Below, one piece after another: positions 35,643 through 64,000 of a stretch of 64,000 nucleotides of DNA (positions within the stretch are counted from its first letter, which is position 1; each line of letters starts with the position of its first letter). Under the pieces are notes generated by a model that saw only the letters and a program-made list of their open reading frames with translations, did not search any database and had not been told where the DNA came from. The position numbers were made by a program, and so were the translations under genes. The stretch comes from Rhinopithecus roxellana (taxonomy: Eukaryota > Chordata > Mammalia > Primates > Cercopithecidae): positions 66,159,095 to 66,223,094 of the forward strand of contig NC_044557.1 in the NCBI RefSeq assembly GCF_007565055.1. Direction: 5' to 3'.

Positions 35643-36639
35643 TATTAATTTCCTGAGAAATAAATCGTCGAGATACAGTGAAGCTTACACTTTTACTGTC
35701 AGAACTTGGACATTATCATTATTGATGAGAGACTATAAAGAACATAGCCTCTGACCATTACTGGGACAATTGAGTAAGCGACTGGAGAATACTTCTCACC
35801 CCTTCTTTCTATGATGTGTAAACATGCTAAGCTGGAGAAATGATCAGAGAACAGGAGATATGGTTGTGAGAGTTGGCACAGGAGCAGAAAGCCCAGATGC
35901 GCAATGAGTGCTATCCTGCCATAAACACATCACCTAGCAAGGTCCCATAAAACCAGGACAACTCTTTCCTTCACATGGTGGATCTTCACTGCACCTCAAC
36001 TCAGCCAGTTTTAACAAGTCAGTACCACCCCCAGCTATCTACAGTTGCCTCACCATAGTCCTGATAGTGCTGTACATGGCCCCATTCCTGACCCAGCCTC
36101 ACTTGTCTATCCCTCCCAAATGCTGGCCCTGAGCCTTTGGTAAACCCTGCTCCAAAAGCAGTCAGTCAGTGCCTCCCTCTACTGGCCTTATGTTACCTGA
36201 AACAGGGCATTGCCCTGGGAACTCTTCCCATGTCGCCTTCGGAAAGAAAGCTTTTATTTTCTCACACCCCATGGACCTCTCAGGTATGTGGGGAAAGTTG
36301 CACTGGGGTCTTCTGATCCCACGGACACCTCTAGACCATAGACACCCCATTCTTTTGTTACAACCCTGCTCTTTTAAGACTCACAACTCAGCTATATCTC
36401 CCTCTCCTACTCCTCATCTTGTCCTCCTGATAGTACCTCTCTTTCACTAAAGACTTAAACACTTGGCTCTCAGGATCCACCCAAGATGCAAAACCCTGGA
36501 CTCAGCTCCCTGATGTTCTCATCACTAATGAGCCCACCCGCTTTCCCAGCATCAAACCCCAGCCTCCTTCTCCCACACTTACCATGTTCTGAATCACCAA
36601 TTCTAGCACCTCACTCTGACCACAATCTCCTCCCCTTCC
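35643..36639. other. Intergenic, pyrimidine-rich in part
   Basis: No gene. 36380-36730 is C/T-rich on the plus strand and gives a chance 90-codon frame. Confidence 0.4.
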
Positions 36640-37075
36640 AGAGCACTTGTTCACCTACTCCCCCCACCACAGTTCTTAGACTTAATCAAGACCCCCAAGT
36701 CCTCTCACTCATCTACTTTCTCCCAATCCATGAGCCTGTTCTCTTCACGTCTCTCTAGCCAGCTAAGATTCCAGAGTCCATCATATTACTAGTAGTGGCA
36801 TTCCTATTAATATCCCTCATCTACATTTTACCTCATCTACATTTTACCATACATACATACATTTTACCATACATAGAAAAATCCAGGAAAATTCCGTTTT
36901 GAATGCAACAATCCAGTTTTTACATATTTGTACCCTAGCTGCTGCTAGAGAAAAAACATACACTAAGGTAAACTGAATCTACTATGATCTCCATCCTCCA
37001 CAATTGTTTCTTCACACCTTCCCTTGCTGCCCCTACCCCCACTTCCCAAGGAGGTGACCTTATCATCTCTTTCAC
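36640..37075 (-). repeat. Dispersed repeat, left arm of an inverted pair
   Basis: Its reverse complement aligns with 38820-39298. Both contain ACTAGTAATATGATG, ATGGATTGGGAGAAAG, TCTAGCAGCA, GCATTCAAAAC or TCATTCAAAAC, GTATGGTAAAA and GGTCACCTCYTTGGGAA. Divergence is substantial, with indels. I cannot name the repeat family. Confidence 0.8.
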
Positions 37076-37318
37076 AGAGAAATTAAGTCAACAAAAACAA
37101 GTTTACAATGTCTCTTCACTAAACTACAGACATACCCCATCATCATCCATTCACCTTCCCTGGCTTCCCTCCTGCTACAATAGGGGAAGTGTATGAGGTC
37201 AAGCCCTCCACCTGCACTTTCTCACCTTCTCAGGAGGCTTACATTACCTTCTCACACCCCTCTTCTTACCTTTGCCAAGATTGTCTTAATGAATTCTTAT
37301 CTCAAGAATTTTTCTCAG

Positions 37319-37617
37319 TCGGGCACAGTGGCTCACGCCTGTAATCTCAGCACTTTAGGAGGCTGAGTCTGGCAGATCACGAGGTCAAGAGGTAGAGACC
37401 ATTCTGACTAACATGGTGAAACCCCATCTCTACTAAAAATACAAATTCGCTGGGCGTGGTGGTGCATGCCTGTAGTCCAGCTACTCAGGAGGCTGAGGCA
37501 GGAGAACTGCTTGAATCCAGGAGGTGGAGGTTGCAGTGAGCTGAGATCGCGCCACTGCATTCCAGCCTGGCGACAGAGCGAGACTCTGCCTCAAAAAAAA
37601 AAGAAAAAGAAAAAAGA
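37319..37617 (+). mobile_element. Alu
   Basis: GTCGGGCACAGTGGCTCACG to GCCTCAAAAAAAAAAGAAAA. The flanks AATTTTTCTCA and AATTTTCTCA suggest a target duplication. It lies between the two arms of the inverted repeat. Confidence 0.93.
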
Positions 37618-38819
37618 AATTTTCTCAATTCCAACCTTATTTTGGGGGTTTACAATCAGCCTGCTTTTTCAGCCCTGCAGGGTACTTAATTTTTTGAGTC
37701 TCTTGATTTCCTTTTGTTTTTTCTTACAAACTTACTAATTCTTTCCTGAGCTCATCTCTTTCTTGTAATTCTTTGAGGAAAGTACCAATAATTTCCAACT
37801 CTTTGTGACATGTCTTCTATATGTCCTCTGGATCCATTTTCCACCCTACGCCTGGAGGCTGATCTGTAAGGATGGCAACAAGCTCCCTTGCCCTCTTGCG
37901 CCTAGTTGGTTTTGGCTAATGGGGAGCCATTGAAGGAGATAGAAGGCAAGAGGAACAAGGTGAGAGTATTTATTTTCTGGCTCCTTCTCAGCAAAGTTGC
38001 CTTAGGCTTGCTGTCTCCTCTAAATAAAGATCACATCTTATCCATAATTCTCTCCCTCTGGTTTAACTGCTCCCTGAAGTTTAACTCCTTGAATGCAGGG
38101 GTGGTAACAGCCCCGTAATTAATTGGTAGCCCCATGCACTACACTATTTCCTATGCTTTCCTGTCCACAACTTTCTAAATTGTCCTTTTGCCAAACTTCT
38201 TTTGAATTACCCTAACTTGAATTGCCATCTGTTTCTTGCTGACCCTGATACTCACATAAATACCATGATTATTTCCACTTACTTTTTTTTTTTCTTCCAG
38301 AGATCAACTTCTGTTTTAGAAGTTCTGTCTAGAATCCTTTCGGTTGAAAATCAAGAAACATAATTTGACCTATCTTAGGCCAAAAGTAGCATTTATTACC
38401 TTGAAAATGAAACTATGCAAAGAATACAGCTGGGCCTCAGAGAGTTTAGAACTAGGACTCTCTCTAGCTTGTCTTTAGAATAAAAGTAGTTCTCTTTCTT
38501 CAGTTTCAACTAGGAAAACCCTAGGTAAGGACCTGGCCCAGTCTGGATCACATGCTTAAGCCTGTGCCCAGACAGAAGCAGTGCCTACTAGCGGATTGGC
38601 AGCCCTGGGAGAACCGCATGGTGGGAATGAGAGCAGCAGTCCCCAAAATTAAATGGCTGTTAGTCCCAGATATTTTCAATCACTCCCTGATTGTAATGAC
38701 TTCCACAGCAGAAAACACACATACGAATTTATATCTACTGCTAACTTCTCAAGTTCTAGATTTGGGGCTCTTATATTGTCAAATTTTTTTATGAACTCTG
38801 AGAATATCTCTATGTGTGC
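37618..38819. other. Intergenic, nothing assigned
   Basis: Spacer between the inverted arms. 38320-38650 may be an old unassigned repeat. No gene. Confidence 0.4.
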
Positions 38820-39298
38820 AAACTCCACAAAGATATGGTCACCTCTTTGGGAAACGGGGGTAGAGGTAGAGAGAGGAGGTGTGAAAAAGCAATTGTGCAC
38901 AACGGAGGTCAAGTTTACCAGGAAATTGTAGTCGAATTTCCAGATAGTGCTGAGATAGGGTAATCATGAATTCGTAGAGAATCTAACTGCCTCGTTGTAT
39001 GACTTTTCTTCTAGCAGCATTTGGCTGCTGGGGTGCAAGTACTGGAAAAACTAAGTTGTTTCATTCAAAACAGACGTGGGAGTTTTTCTAAATTTTTCCG
39101 TGTATGGTAAAAAGCAGATAAGGGACAGAGTTGAGGGTACTGGTATGAGTGCTACTACTAGTAATATGATGTTTGTGGAATCTCAGCTGGAAACAAAGAG
39201 ACATGAAGAGAGGCTTATGGATTGGGAGAAAGGTGAGAGAACTGGGGGTCTCATTTAATGTAAAAACTGTGGTCGGGGTGACAGTTGAACAAACAAGT
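38820..39298 (+). repeat. Dispersed repeat, right arm of an inverted pair
   Basis: Partner of 36640-37075 in opposite orientation. It ends about 40 bp past the last candidate polyadenylation signal of RRM2B. Confidence 0.8.
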
Positions 39299-39340
39299 AT
39301 GTATTTATCTGCAGACACAAATAGTAAATATATACATTCC

Positions 39341-39450
39341 TTTATTAGGGTAGCCCTTGCACTTCCTCAAAAAGGAAATGGACAAAATGATGAAGGTACG
39401 ACAGTTTATTTCAACATACTGAACCAAAAAAATAAGAAAACTAATTTATT
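39341..39450 (-). terminator. RRM2B: Candidate RRM2B polyadenylation signal cluster
   Basis: Three AATAAA hexamers on the minus strand occupy 39445-39450, 39405-39410 and 39341-39346. After the last one the transcript-sense sequence becomes rich in T and TG (ATTTGTGTCTG), a plausible downstream element. Beyond it lies one arm of a dispersed repeat. Which signal is used cannot be told from sequence. Confidence 0.6.
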
Positions 39451-39511
39451 TGGAAAAGAAACAAATTCTGTACATGCAGGGTTGGCTTGACTGACGATAA
39501 TGTATTTCAGC

Positions 39512-39537
39512 AAAAAAAAAAAAAAAAAAAAAAAAAA
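39512..39537. repeat. 26-bp poly(A)/poly(T) tract in the RRM2B 3' UTR
   Basis: A run of 26 A on the plus strand, read as 26 U in the RRM2B transcript about 60 nt before the first of the terminal AATAAA signals. No Alu or L1 body is attached, so this looks like an isolated homopolymer rather than a retroposon tail. Confidence 0.85.
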
Positions 39538-41087
39538 TTTAGATAGACCACACATAATAAAACTTTCTATGTACACAGTAAATAGTAAATACTTTGGTAA
39601 ATGACCAGACATTTGAAAAAAATGAAAACAACAGTTGTAAAACAAAGTACGTAAGAATATTGTGACCTTATTTAACTGTACAAAAAGCAATCATTTTCTC
39701 CAGCCTTCCATTTTCACTTACATTTTCTTTAACAGGATTAAGCCCCAAATTGAAGGGATTAAATCCTTTCTTCCTAATGCCTCGGGAATATCAGATTCTC
39801 TTTCAAATCTTTAACCGTTTACAAAGGAGCAGAGCACTTAAAGGGAAATAGTGGGAAACAAAGAGATTTCAATTCTGTGCCACTCATCCAGATTCTGATG
39901 GGGAATATTTCCCAAGTCCACTATCAATTCACTCAACTTGGTTTAAAAACGTAATACCTGATTGTAGGACTAATTTGGTTTTTATTTAGCCCATCTGCAG
40001 CTTTAGCATTAAAAATCAGCTCCTGACATTAGCCCTTAGCTCAATATCTACAAATGAAATCTGGGAATTATATGACAGTGATATTAGCATATTTAAATGT
40101 AAAATGCAAAATGATTAATTTTTAAATATGCAAACTGCTACATTTTCTCAATAATCAATTCATGCACAAAAAAATGGCAATAGAAAAAGCAGAAAAATAC
40201 GGATGTTTCTAAATGAGACAATTATAAAAATTTCATATATTAATATCAAGACAAAACTGGGGTCAGCTTACATTGTAAGAAAAACTATTACTGTATATAA
40301 TTGGACAGCAAAACCTGGTCCTGTCTAAAAGCAATGGATCAAACTGTCTTCTCAAGTCCTTCCTGGCCATATTGCTATGTGCTACAATGAAACATTTTTA
40401 ATAAATGCAATCTATCATAGAACTACAAGTTTTTATATTCCTAAATAATGAACTTAACTTTATTATAGCAATGATTTAAATACATGTGCTGTAAAAAAGA
40501 GAAAACAGTTGTAAACACACTCTTACTTTTTTTCTTTACCTGCAAGATATTTTTAAAAGATTACACAACTTCTTGATTCTTTAAGAACTAAGAACCAAAG
40601 TATTGAACATAATAAATAAATGTGCAACCTGGAGGCCTGGAAAAAGAGAATACCAAATAACAAACCAGTGCATTAAAAATCCACTATGTCAGTATTAAGA
40701 CTTCCTCATCCAAATCCAGTTAGGTTTATTGCTATTATAAATAAGCTTCACATTAAGGCATCAGTCATTACCTACGAAAAAGATTTAGATTCAAAACAAA
40801 GGAATATACACTGTACAACTTTTTTTCTTTCATTCTGATGTCATTACAGATATTATCAGTTTTAAATGTTAAGTTTTTGTATGGCAACATATAAATATCT
40901 TTAAACATATTACCTGAATATAGTTCAAATGTTTCTCTATATTTTGATACTTTAATTAATGTATATATTTAAAGTATATTCAATTAAATGAGGAAACAGA
41001 CAAAAGCAAATCAACATAGATGGCAAAGGACTAAATATGAGACATTACAACCTCTAAAAAAAAAATACTGTATAGACAGTGATGATG

Positions 41088-41260
41088 AGCAGATCTTGGC
41101 CAAGTCATTTAACTTCTCTGAGCCTCATTCTTTCCATCTGTAATATTTCAATTACAGTTGCTCTGTCAAGCTGTTTTGAGATCAAATGAGATGATGTAAA
41201 AACACCTAGCAAACTGTGAAGCAATGCAAAAATTAATGGTATTATCATAGGCCAAAAGAT
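41088..41260 (+). repeat. MIR element in the 3' UTR
   Basis: The string CAAGTCATTTAACTTCTCTG followed by a CTGTAA segment and an AAATGAGATGATG block matches the tRNA-derived MIR core and 3' half. It is diverged, as expected of an ancient mammalian SINE. Confidence 0.8.
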
Positions 41261-42429
41261 CTCAAGTTTCTGACAGTCTCTCTAACAAATAAAGTCATGG
41301 CCTGCTCCTTTTGCATTCACTTGAGAACTCCCAGTTTTGATTAGATTGTTATGGAAAGAATGGAGCCAAAATTATGCATTCTAAGTTTTAGCATTCAGAA
41401 CTGTATAAAGTACAGTTTGTTGGGAGTGGGAAACAACTGCTTGAAGGGGTATACAGGACACAAAATAATAATGTATTAAAAATTCAGTAACTAGGCTCAG
41501 GCTACCTCTTGATACTTACTAAAAATAAATAGGGGTAGACTTCTCAAAAACCTTAGTTCCCAGCCTTTCATCAGTCTCTTCTAGAGAAACCTCCTTTGCC
41601 CTCATTATTGGCTATCATGTAGCATAGTCACATTAAAAGAACTATCTCTTAACAACAGCTCAAGAGTTATAAAACCATAAAGAAACACAGCCAAAGTCAA
41701 TTGCTGGTACATTATTCAGCCTGGCATAAATTTGAAATGATTCAATAATCCCTACCATGTTCTCCCTTTCTCAGTCCATAAGCCCTTCATCTACGTATAA
41801 ACGGTTCTGGGCCAGCTTTTTCCAATCTTTGTTCTGAGGAACACTAGCTGGGTGAGATGTTAACAGGTAAAAAACATCTGTGTTAAGTATGTTGGGAATA
41901 TGCAGGGCGAGATAAATTTATGTACCACACTGAACTGCTCAGTCTTTGATGTACTGACTGTACTTGCTAAACAATGAAGTGTTCAGCATTTCCCAAACTC
42001 ATCTGACCACAGAATCCCATTTTTCCCCTACAAAATATCTAGAGGGGCTAATAGCTCTTAGAATATTATTTGGAAAATGCTATTCTAGCCTGATTCTAAA
42101 CATTCCAGGGCTAAATCTGGCAATAGTTATATTTTTATTTTCTGAAGAAGAATCATTTTTCTTACAAGGTCAACTACCACGAAAACCTCCTGGTTTCCAC
42201 TCCGTAAGTAGGCTTCCCAAAGCAACTAAGAATTAAATTTTCTTTACTACATACTGAGGAATTCAAAGAACTTATTCTCGCGTTAATGAGAATTAAGTTC
42301 TTTTTAAGGAGATACTTACATTCTTCCCCTAAGCATTAAAAATACAAAGATCTAATTCTAGATCCTAGGACCTAGAATCACAATTACTTTAAGGAAAAGA
42401 AAGTATTTTATTACACCATCACTGCAATT

Positions 42430-42690
42430 AATATTATCAACGACATGATAATTAGTAGTGGTGCTAACAGTAGTAGTGTTGGTTAAGCATTTATTTTTGC
42501 ATCCTAATCCTCATATCCACTCTATGAATTTAGGACCTACTATTACTCCCATTTTAAAGACAAGTACACTGAGGTTTACCAAGATTAACTGACTTGCCAA
42601 GGGTCACACACTGGAGTAAGGGCAGAACCTTAAACTCATGTCTGACCCCTCACCCCATGCTCTTAACCACATAATGCTATCTTTTATTTC
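42430..42690 (-). repeat. MIR element in the 3' UTR
   Basis: Minus-strand MIR. The plus strand shows CCCATTTTAAAGACAAG, GAGGTTTACC and CTTGCCAAGGGTCACAC in MIR order. It lies about 200 bp downstream of the RRM2B stop codon in the transcript. Confidence 0.85.
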
Positions 42691-42894
42691 AGTGACAAAA
42701 GCGTTTAGGTCACACTCTTGCTGTTAAACAGGAAAATTACATAAATGCAAACTGTGTGGAATAAGTTTTGGATTTCCTTTTGAGCAAATCCCCAGTCCTT
42801 TAAAGGATATACTTTAAAATTTTTTTTAAAGCAGAGGAAAATAGACTACTATTTACCAATGACAAGTTTATAGAGTTTTAAAACAAGAGGTTTT

Positions 42895-61502
<18,608 letters not shown>

Positions 61503-61734
61503 CTGGAATAAAAAGATTTTCAAAAATTTTAATTTGGAGTTACGTTCTTCTCAACGTGTTTCAGAAACTGTTGGGAAACTAACTTCCCTTGTAAAGTTAA
61601 GTAGGAATATCCCACTACCAGTAAACTATGGAAAAAGAAAGATGTTAGCATTGCAAAGAAATAGAACAAAAAGGTTATGCTAATAAGTGTATTATATTGA
61701 GGACTTTTGTTAAATGAGTAGGTTACAGCTACTC

Positions 61735-61895
61735 TTGGTGGGGGAGGGGGAACAGCTAAACTACGTTAGGCAAAGGAAATGTTAATTTATTACACCATGG
61801 TAACCATTTTACTATATATATGTATCTTATAACATCATGTCGTACACCTTAAACATACACAATAAAATTTATCTTTAAAAAATTACAACAGAATA
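61735..61895 (+). mobile_element. L1M 3' UTR fragment in intron 2
   Basis: TATCTTATAACATCATGTCG and TACACCTTAAACATACACAA match the end of old L1 3' UTRs. A GGGGGAGGGGG tract lies at 61739-61750. Confidence 0.7.
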
Positions 61896-62205
61896 GAATT
61901 TTCTGGCTAATTAAGAAGCTGGCCAGGATATACTTTAAAAATATCCAAATTAACATCATCTAGTGGCACCAGAGCAAATGAAAGAAGGGCTTTTAAAAGG
62001 GGAGGGGGGAGAGTAAAAACTAGTCAAGAAGGCACTGAAGTGAATAAGCTAATGATTCTCAACAGTCATTGCTTTAACATTTTATACAGTATTTGCTATG
62101 GTGTTAGATAATTAAGCACCTATTAAAAAACTGTAGCTGCCACTTTACTGCCAGGTAATCAATCTACTTTTATACCCAGAAGTAATGCCAGGCAGGTAAC
62201 AACCT

Positions 62206-62503
62206 AAGTTTTGTTTTGTTTTGAGACGGAGTCTCACTCTGTTGCCAGGCTGGAGTGCAGTGGCATGATCTTGGCTCATTGCAATCTCCACCTCCTGGGT
62301 TCCACCAATCCTCCTGCCTCAGCCTCCTGAGTAGCTGGGACTACAGGCAGGTGCCACCATGCCCAGCTAATTATTTATATTTTTTAGTAGAGACGGAGTT
62401 TCACCATGTTGGCCAGGATGGTCTCGATCTCTTGATCTCATGATCTGTTCGCCTCGGCGTCCCAAAGTGCTGGGATTACAGGCATGAGTCACCACGCCTG
62501 GCC
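62206..62503 (-). mobile_element. Alu in intron 2
   Basis: TTTTGTTTTGTTTTGAGACGG to CACCACGCCTGGCC. Confidence 0.95.
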
Positions 62504-62637
62504 TTGCCTTGTTTTTTTAAAGAGACGGGGTCACACTATGTTGCCCAGGCTGGTCTCAATCTCCTGGCCTCAAGCAATCCTCCTACCTTGGCCTCTCAAA
62601 GAGTTGGGATTACAGGTGTGAGTCACCACAGGTGGCC
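62504..62637 (-). mobile_element. Alu monomer-like fragment in intron 2
   Basis: TTTTTTTAAAGAGACGGGGT to CACCACAGGTGGCC, placed directly behind a full Alu. Confidence 0.85.
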
Positions 62638-62785
62638 AACAATCTGGTTTTTAAAGCAGTTTATATGTAGGCATGGTTTCCACTGGGAATGGAAATATTT
62701 TTGAAAATGTTCATTAGAATTAGTCTTTGGAATTAAGGGAGATATACTTTAGAATTTGGTGAAACCTACAATTTAAAAATTGTCT

Positions 62786-63085
62786 ATTTTTTAAATTTTT
62801 GAGACGGGGTTTTACTCTGTCACCCAGTCTGGAATGTGGTGCACAATCTCAGCTCACTGCAACCTCTGCCTCCTGGGCTCGAGCAATCCTCCTACCTCAG
62901 CCTCCAGAGGCACAGGTGGGACCACAGGTGCACAAAACCATGCCTGGCTAATTTTTTGTATTTTTGGTAGTGACAGGGTTTTGCCATGTTGCCCAGGCTG
63001 GTCTTGAACTCCTAAGCTCAAGTGATCTGCCCGCCTCGGCCTCCCAAAGTGCTGGGAGTACAGGCCTAAGCCTCTGCACCCAGCC
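62786..63085 (-). mobile_element. Alu in intron 2 with target duplication
   Basis: GAGACGGGGTTTTACTCTG to CTCTGCACCCAGCC, flanked by AAAAATTGTCT (62775-62785 and 63086-63096). Confidence 0.94.
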
Positions 63086-63108
63086 AAAAATTGTCTTTCA
63101 ATGTACCC

Positions 63109-63437
63109 TGTCTTAGTCAGTTCTGGGGGCTATAACAAATTACCATTGACTGGGTTGCTTAAACAGCATACTTTTATTCTTCTAACATTTCTGGAAGCTA
63201 AATGCCCAAGATCAGGATGCCAGCCTAGTTGGGCTCTTGGTGAAGGCCCTCTTCCTAATTTACAGATGGCCACCCTCTTGCTGTATCCTGACATAGCAGA
63301 GAGAGAGAGATTGTATCTCTCATGTCTCTTCTTATAAGGCCACTAATCCTATTCATGAGGGCTCCACCCACATGATCTAATTACCTCCCAAGGTCCCACC
63401 TCCAAACAGCATCACACAGCGTATATAGACATCATTT
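63109..63437 (-). mobile_element. MLT1-type MaLR LTR (partial) in intron 2
   Basis: TGTCTTAGTCAGTTCTGGGG, GACTGGGTTGCTTAAACAG, CTTCTTATAAGGCCACTAAT and TAATTACCTCCCAAGGTCCC follow the MLT1 order in reverse complement. It is cut by the LTR that starts at 63438. Confidence 0.8.
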
Positions 63438-64000
63438 TGATAGGGACAGGAGGCAGGGAAATTCTGGGCAGAAGAAGGTGGTCCCCGGCGAGGGCTCCAC
63501 CCTCAATCCTGGAACTGCAGCCCAAAGTGACAACATGCATTCCTGTTCTCCCACTCGAATGTTGCCTTTTCCAAAACCACCCGTGGCCCTGCTACCCCAT
63601 AAAAACCCCAGGCTCTACCAGCAGAGAAGAGGAAAAGAGGAGAAGCAGCTGGATGACAGAGACTATGGTTGAACATCAGAGAGAAGCAGCTTAACTTCAG
63701 AGGGACAGCTTGACAGCATTCCTTTGGAGAGGAGTCCACTCTATCCCCTTTCCAGTTCCCCTTCCCACTGAGAGCCACTTTCATCAGCAATAAAATCCTC
63801 TGTATTCACCACCCTTCGATTTGTTCATGTGATCTGATTTTTCCTGGCTGCTGAACAAGAGCTCGGGTGCCACAGGTGTGGATGCTAAAGGCTGTCACAC
63901 TGACCCTCTGCCCTCACTGGTGGAGACCAACTGTTTCATGTGAAAAGGCAGAGGGCCCACTGAACTGTTAAAACAAGCCATCCACGGACAGCAAAAGCTA
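63438..64000 (+). mobile_element. ERV1-class LTR (MER52-like), runs off the window
   Basis: Starts TGATAGGGACAGGAGGCAGG and has a CCCATAAAAACCCC TATA region (63597-63610) and GCAATAAAATCC (63787-63798), with CCCTCACTGGTGGAGACCAA further on. The order and motifs match MER52-type LTRs as I know them. The short frames inside are not genes. The right end is outside the window. Confidence 0.75.

Larger units (their letters stand above)
39325..42894 (-). other. RRM2B: RRM2B 3' untranslated region (inferred extent)
   Basis: From the stop codon leftward, about 3.5 kb is AT-rich and holds no Alu or L1, in sharp contrast with the introns. It contains only old MIR pieces (42430-42690 and 41088-41260). 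It ends at several AATAAA hexamers between 39450 and 39341. The length agrees with the long 3' UTR I recall for RRM2B mRNA. The extent is inferred; transcript data would fix it. Internal AATAAA hexamers (for example near 40459 and 39980) could give shorter isoforms. Confidence 0.75.

Noticed and set aside
61503..64000. RRM2B exon 2 or promoter inside the window
   Set aside because: I searched for the expected preceding residues and for a CpG island and saw neither. This interval is intron with Alus and LTRs.

Overview
The window is nuclear DNA from a primate, most likely an Old World monkey. It has low gene density and is packed with Alu, L1, MIR, MaLR/ERVL and hAT fossils. The Alu copy at 52407-52717 carries bases I associate with cercopithecid AluY lineages. 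Examples are CAAGCC for CACGCC near the 5' end, GAGACGGG in the left arm, CTAGCCGGGCGAGG after the middle A-run, and a changed GAGACCTGGCCA box. The genus cannot be fixed from this sequence alone.

The only recognisable protein-coding gene is RRM2B (p53R2, the p53-inducible small subunit of ribonucleotide reductase), on the minus strand. Seven coding exons are present: 61502-61386, 60442-60309, 59564-59470, 54248-54115, 49138-49034, 47837-47724 and 43047-42895. They encode residues 69-351, through the stop codon, in an unbroken frame with consensus splice sites. All six iron ligands, the radical tyrosine and the C-terminal tail that docks on the large subunit are intact. The first two exons and the promoter lie beyond the right edge. 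A 3' UTR of about 3.5 kb, nearly free of Alus, runs left from the stop codon to a cluster of AATAAA signals at 39450-39341.

Positions 1-39.3 kb, downstream of RRM2B, are intergenic. They hold an ERVL LTR with degenerate internal sequence (377-1955), a broken ERVL pol fragment (about 4540-6800), two complete but decayed MaLR (MST/THE1-type) proviruses on the minus strand (7424-9824 and 24264-27223), solo MaLR LTRs (16727-17084, 34113-34491), an ancient L1 (14490-16110), Alus and MIRs. A 525-bp solo LTR of another retroviral class, with a 4-bp target duplication, sits inside the second provirus (25939-26463). A 49-bp 5S rRNA fragment lies at 35594-35642.

The introns (43-61.4 kb) hold most of the Alus plus L1 and hAT fossils. 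The right edge (63109-64000) is an MLT1-type LTR interrupted by a MER52-like LTR that runs out of the window. I see no CRISPR, operon or other novel multigene system. The most interesting signals are structural: a 30-bp perfect AT-rich inverted repeat about 110 bp upstream of RRM2B exon 6, opposite-strand Alus bracketing exon 5, a 480-bp inverted repeat pair just past the RRM2B 3' end, and the nested young LTR with a tandem repeat in U3.
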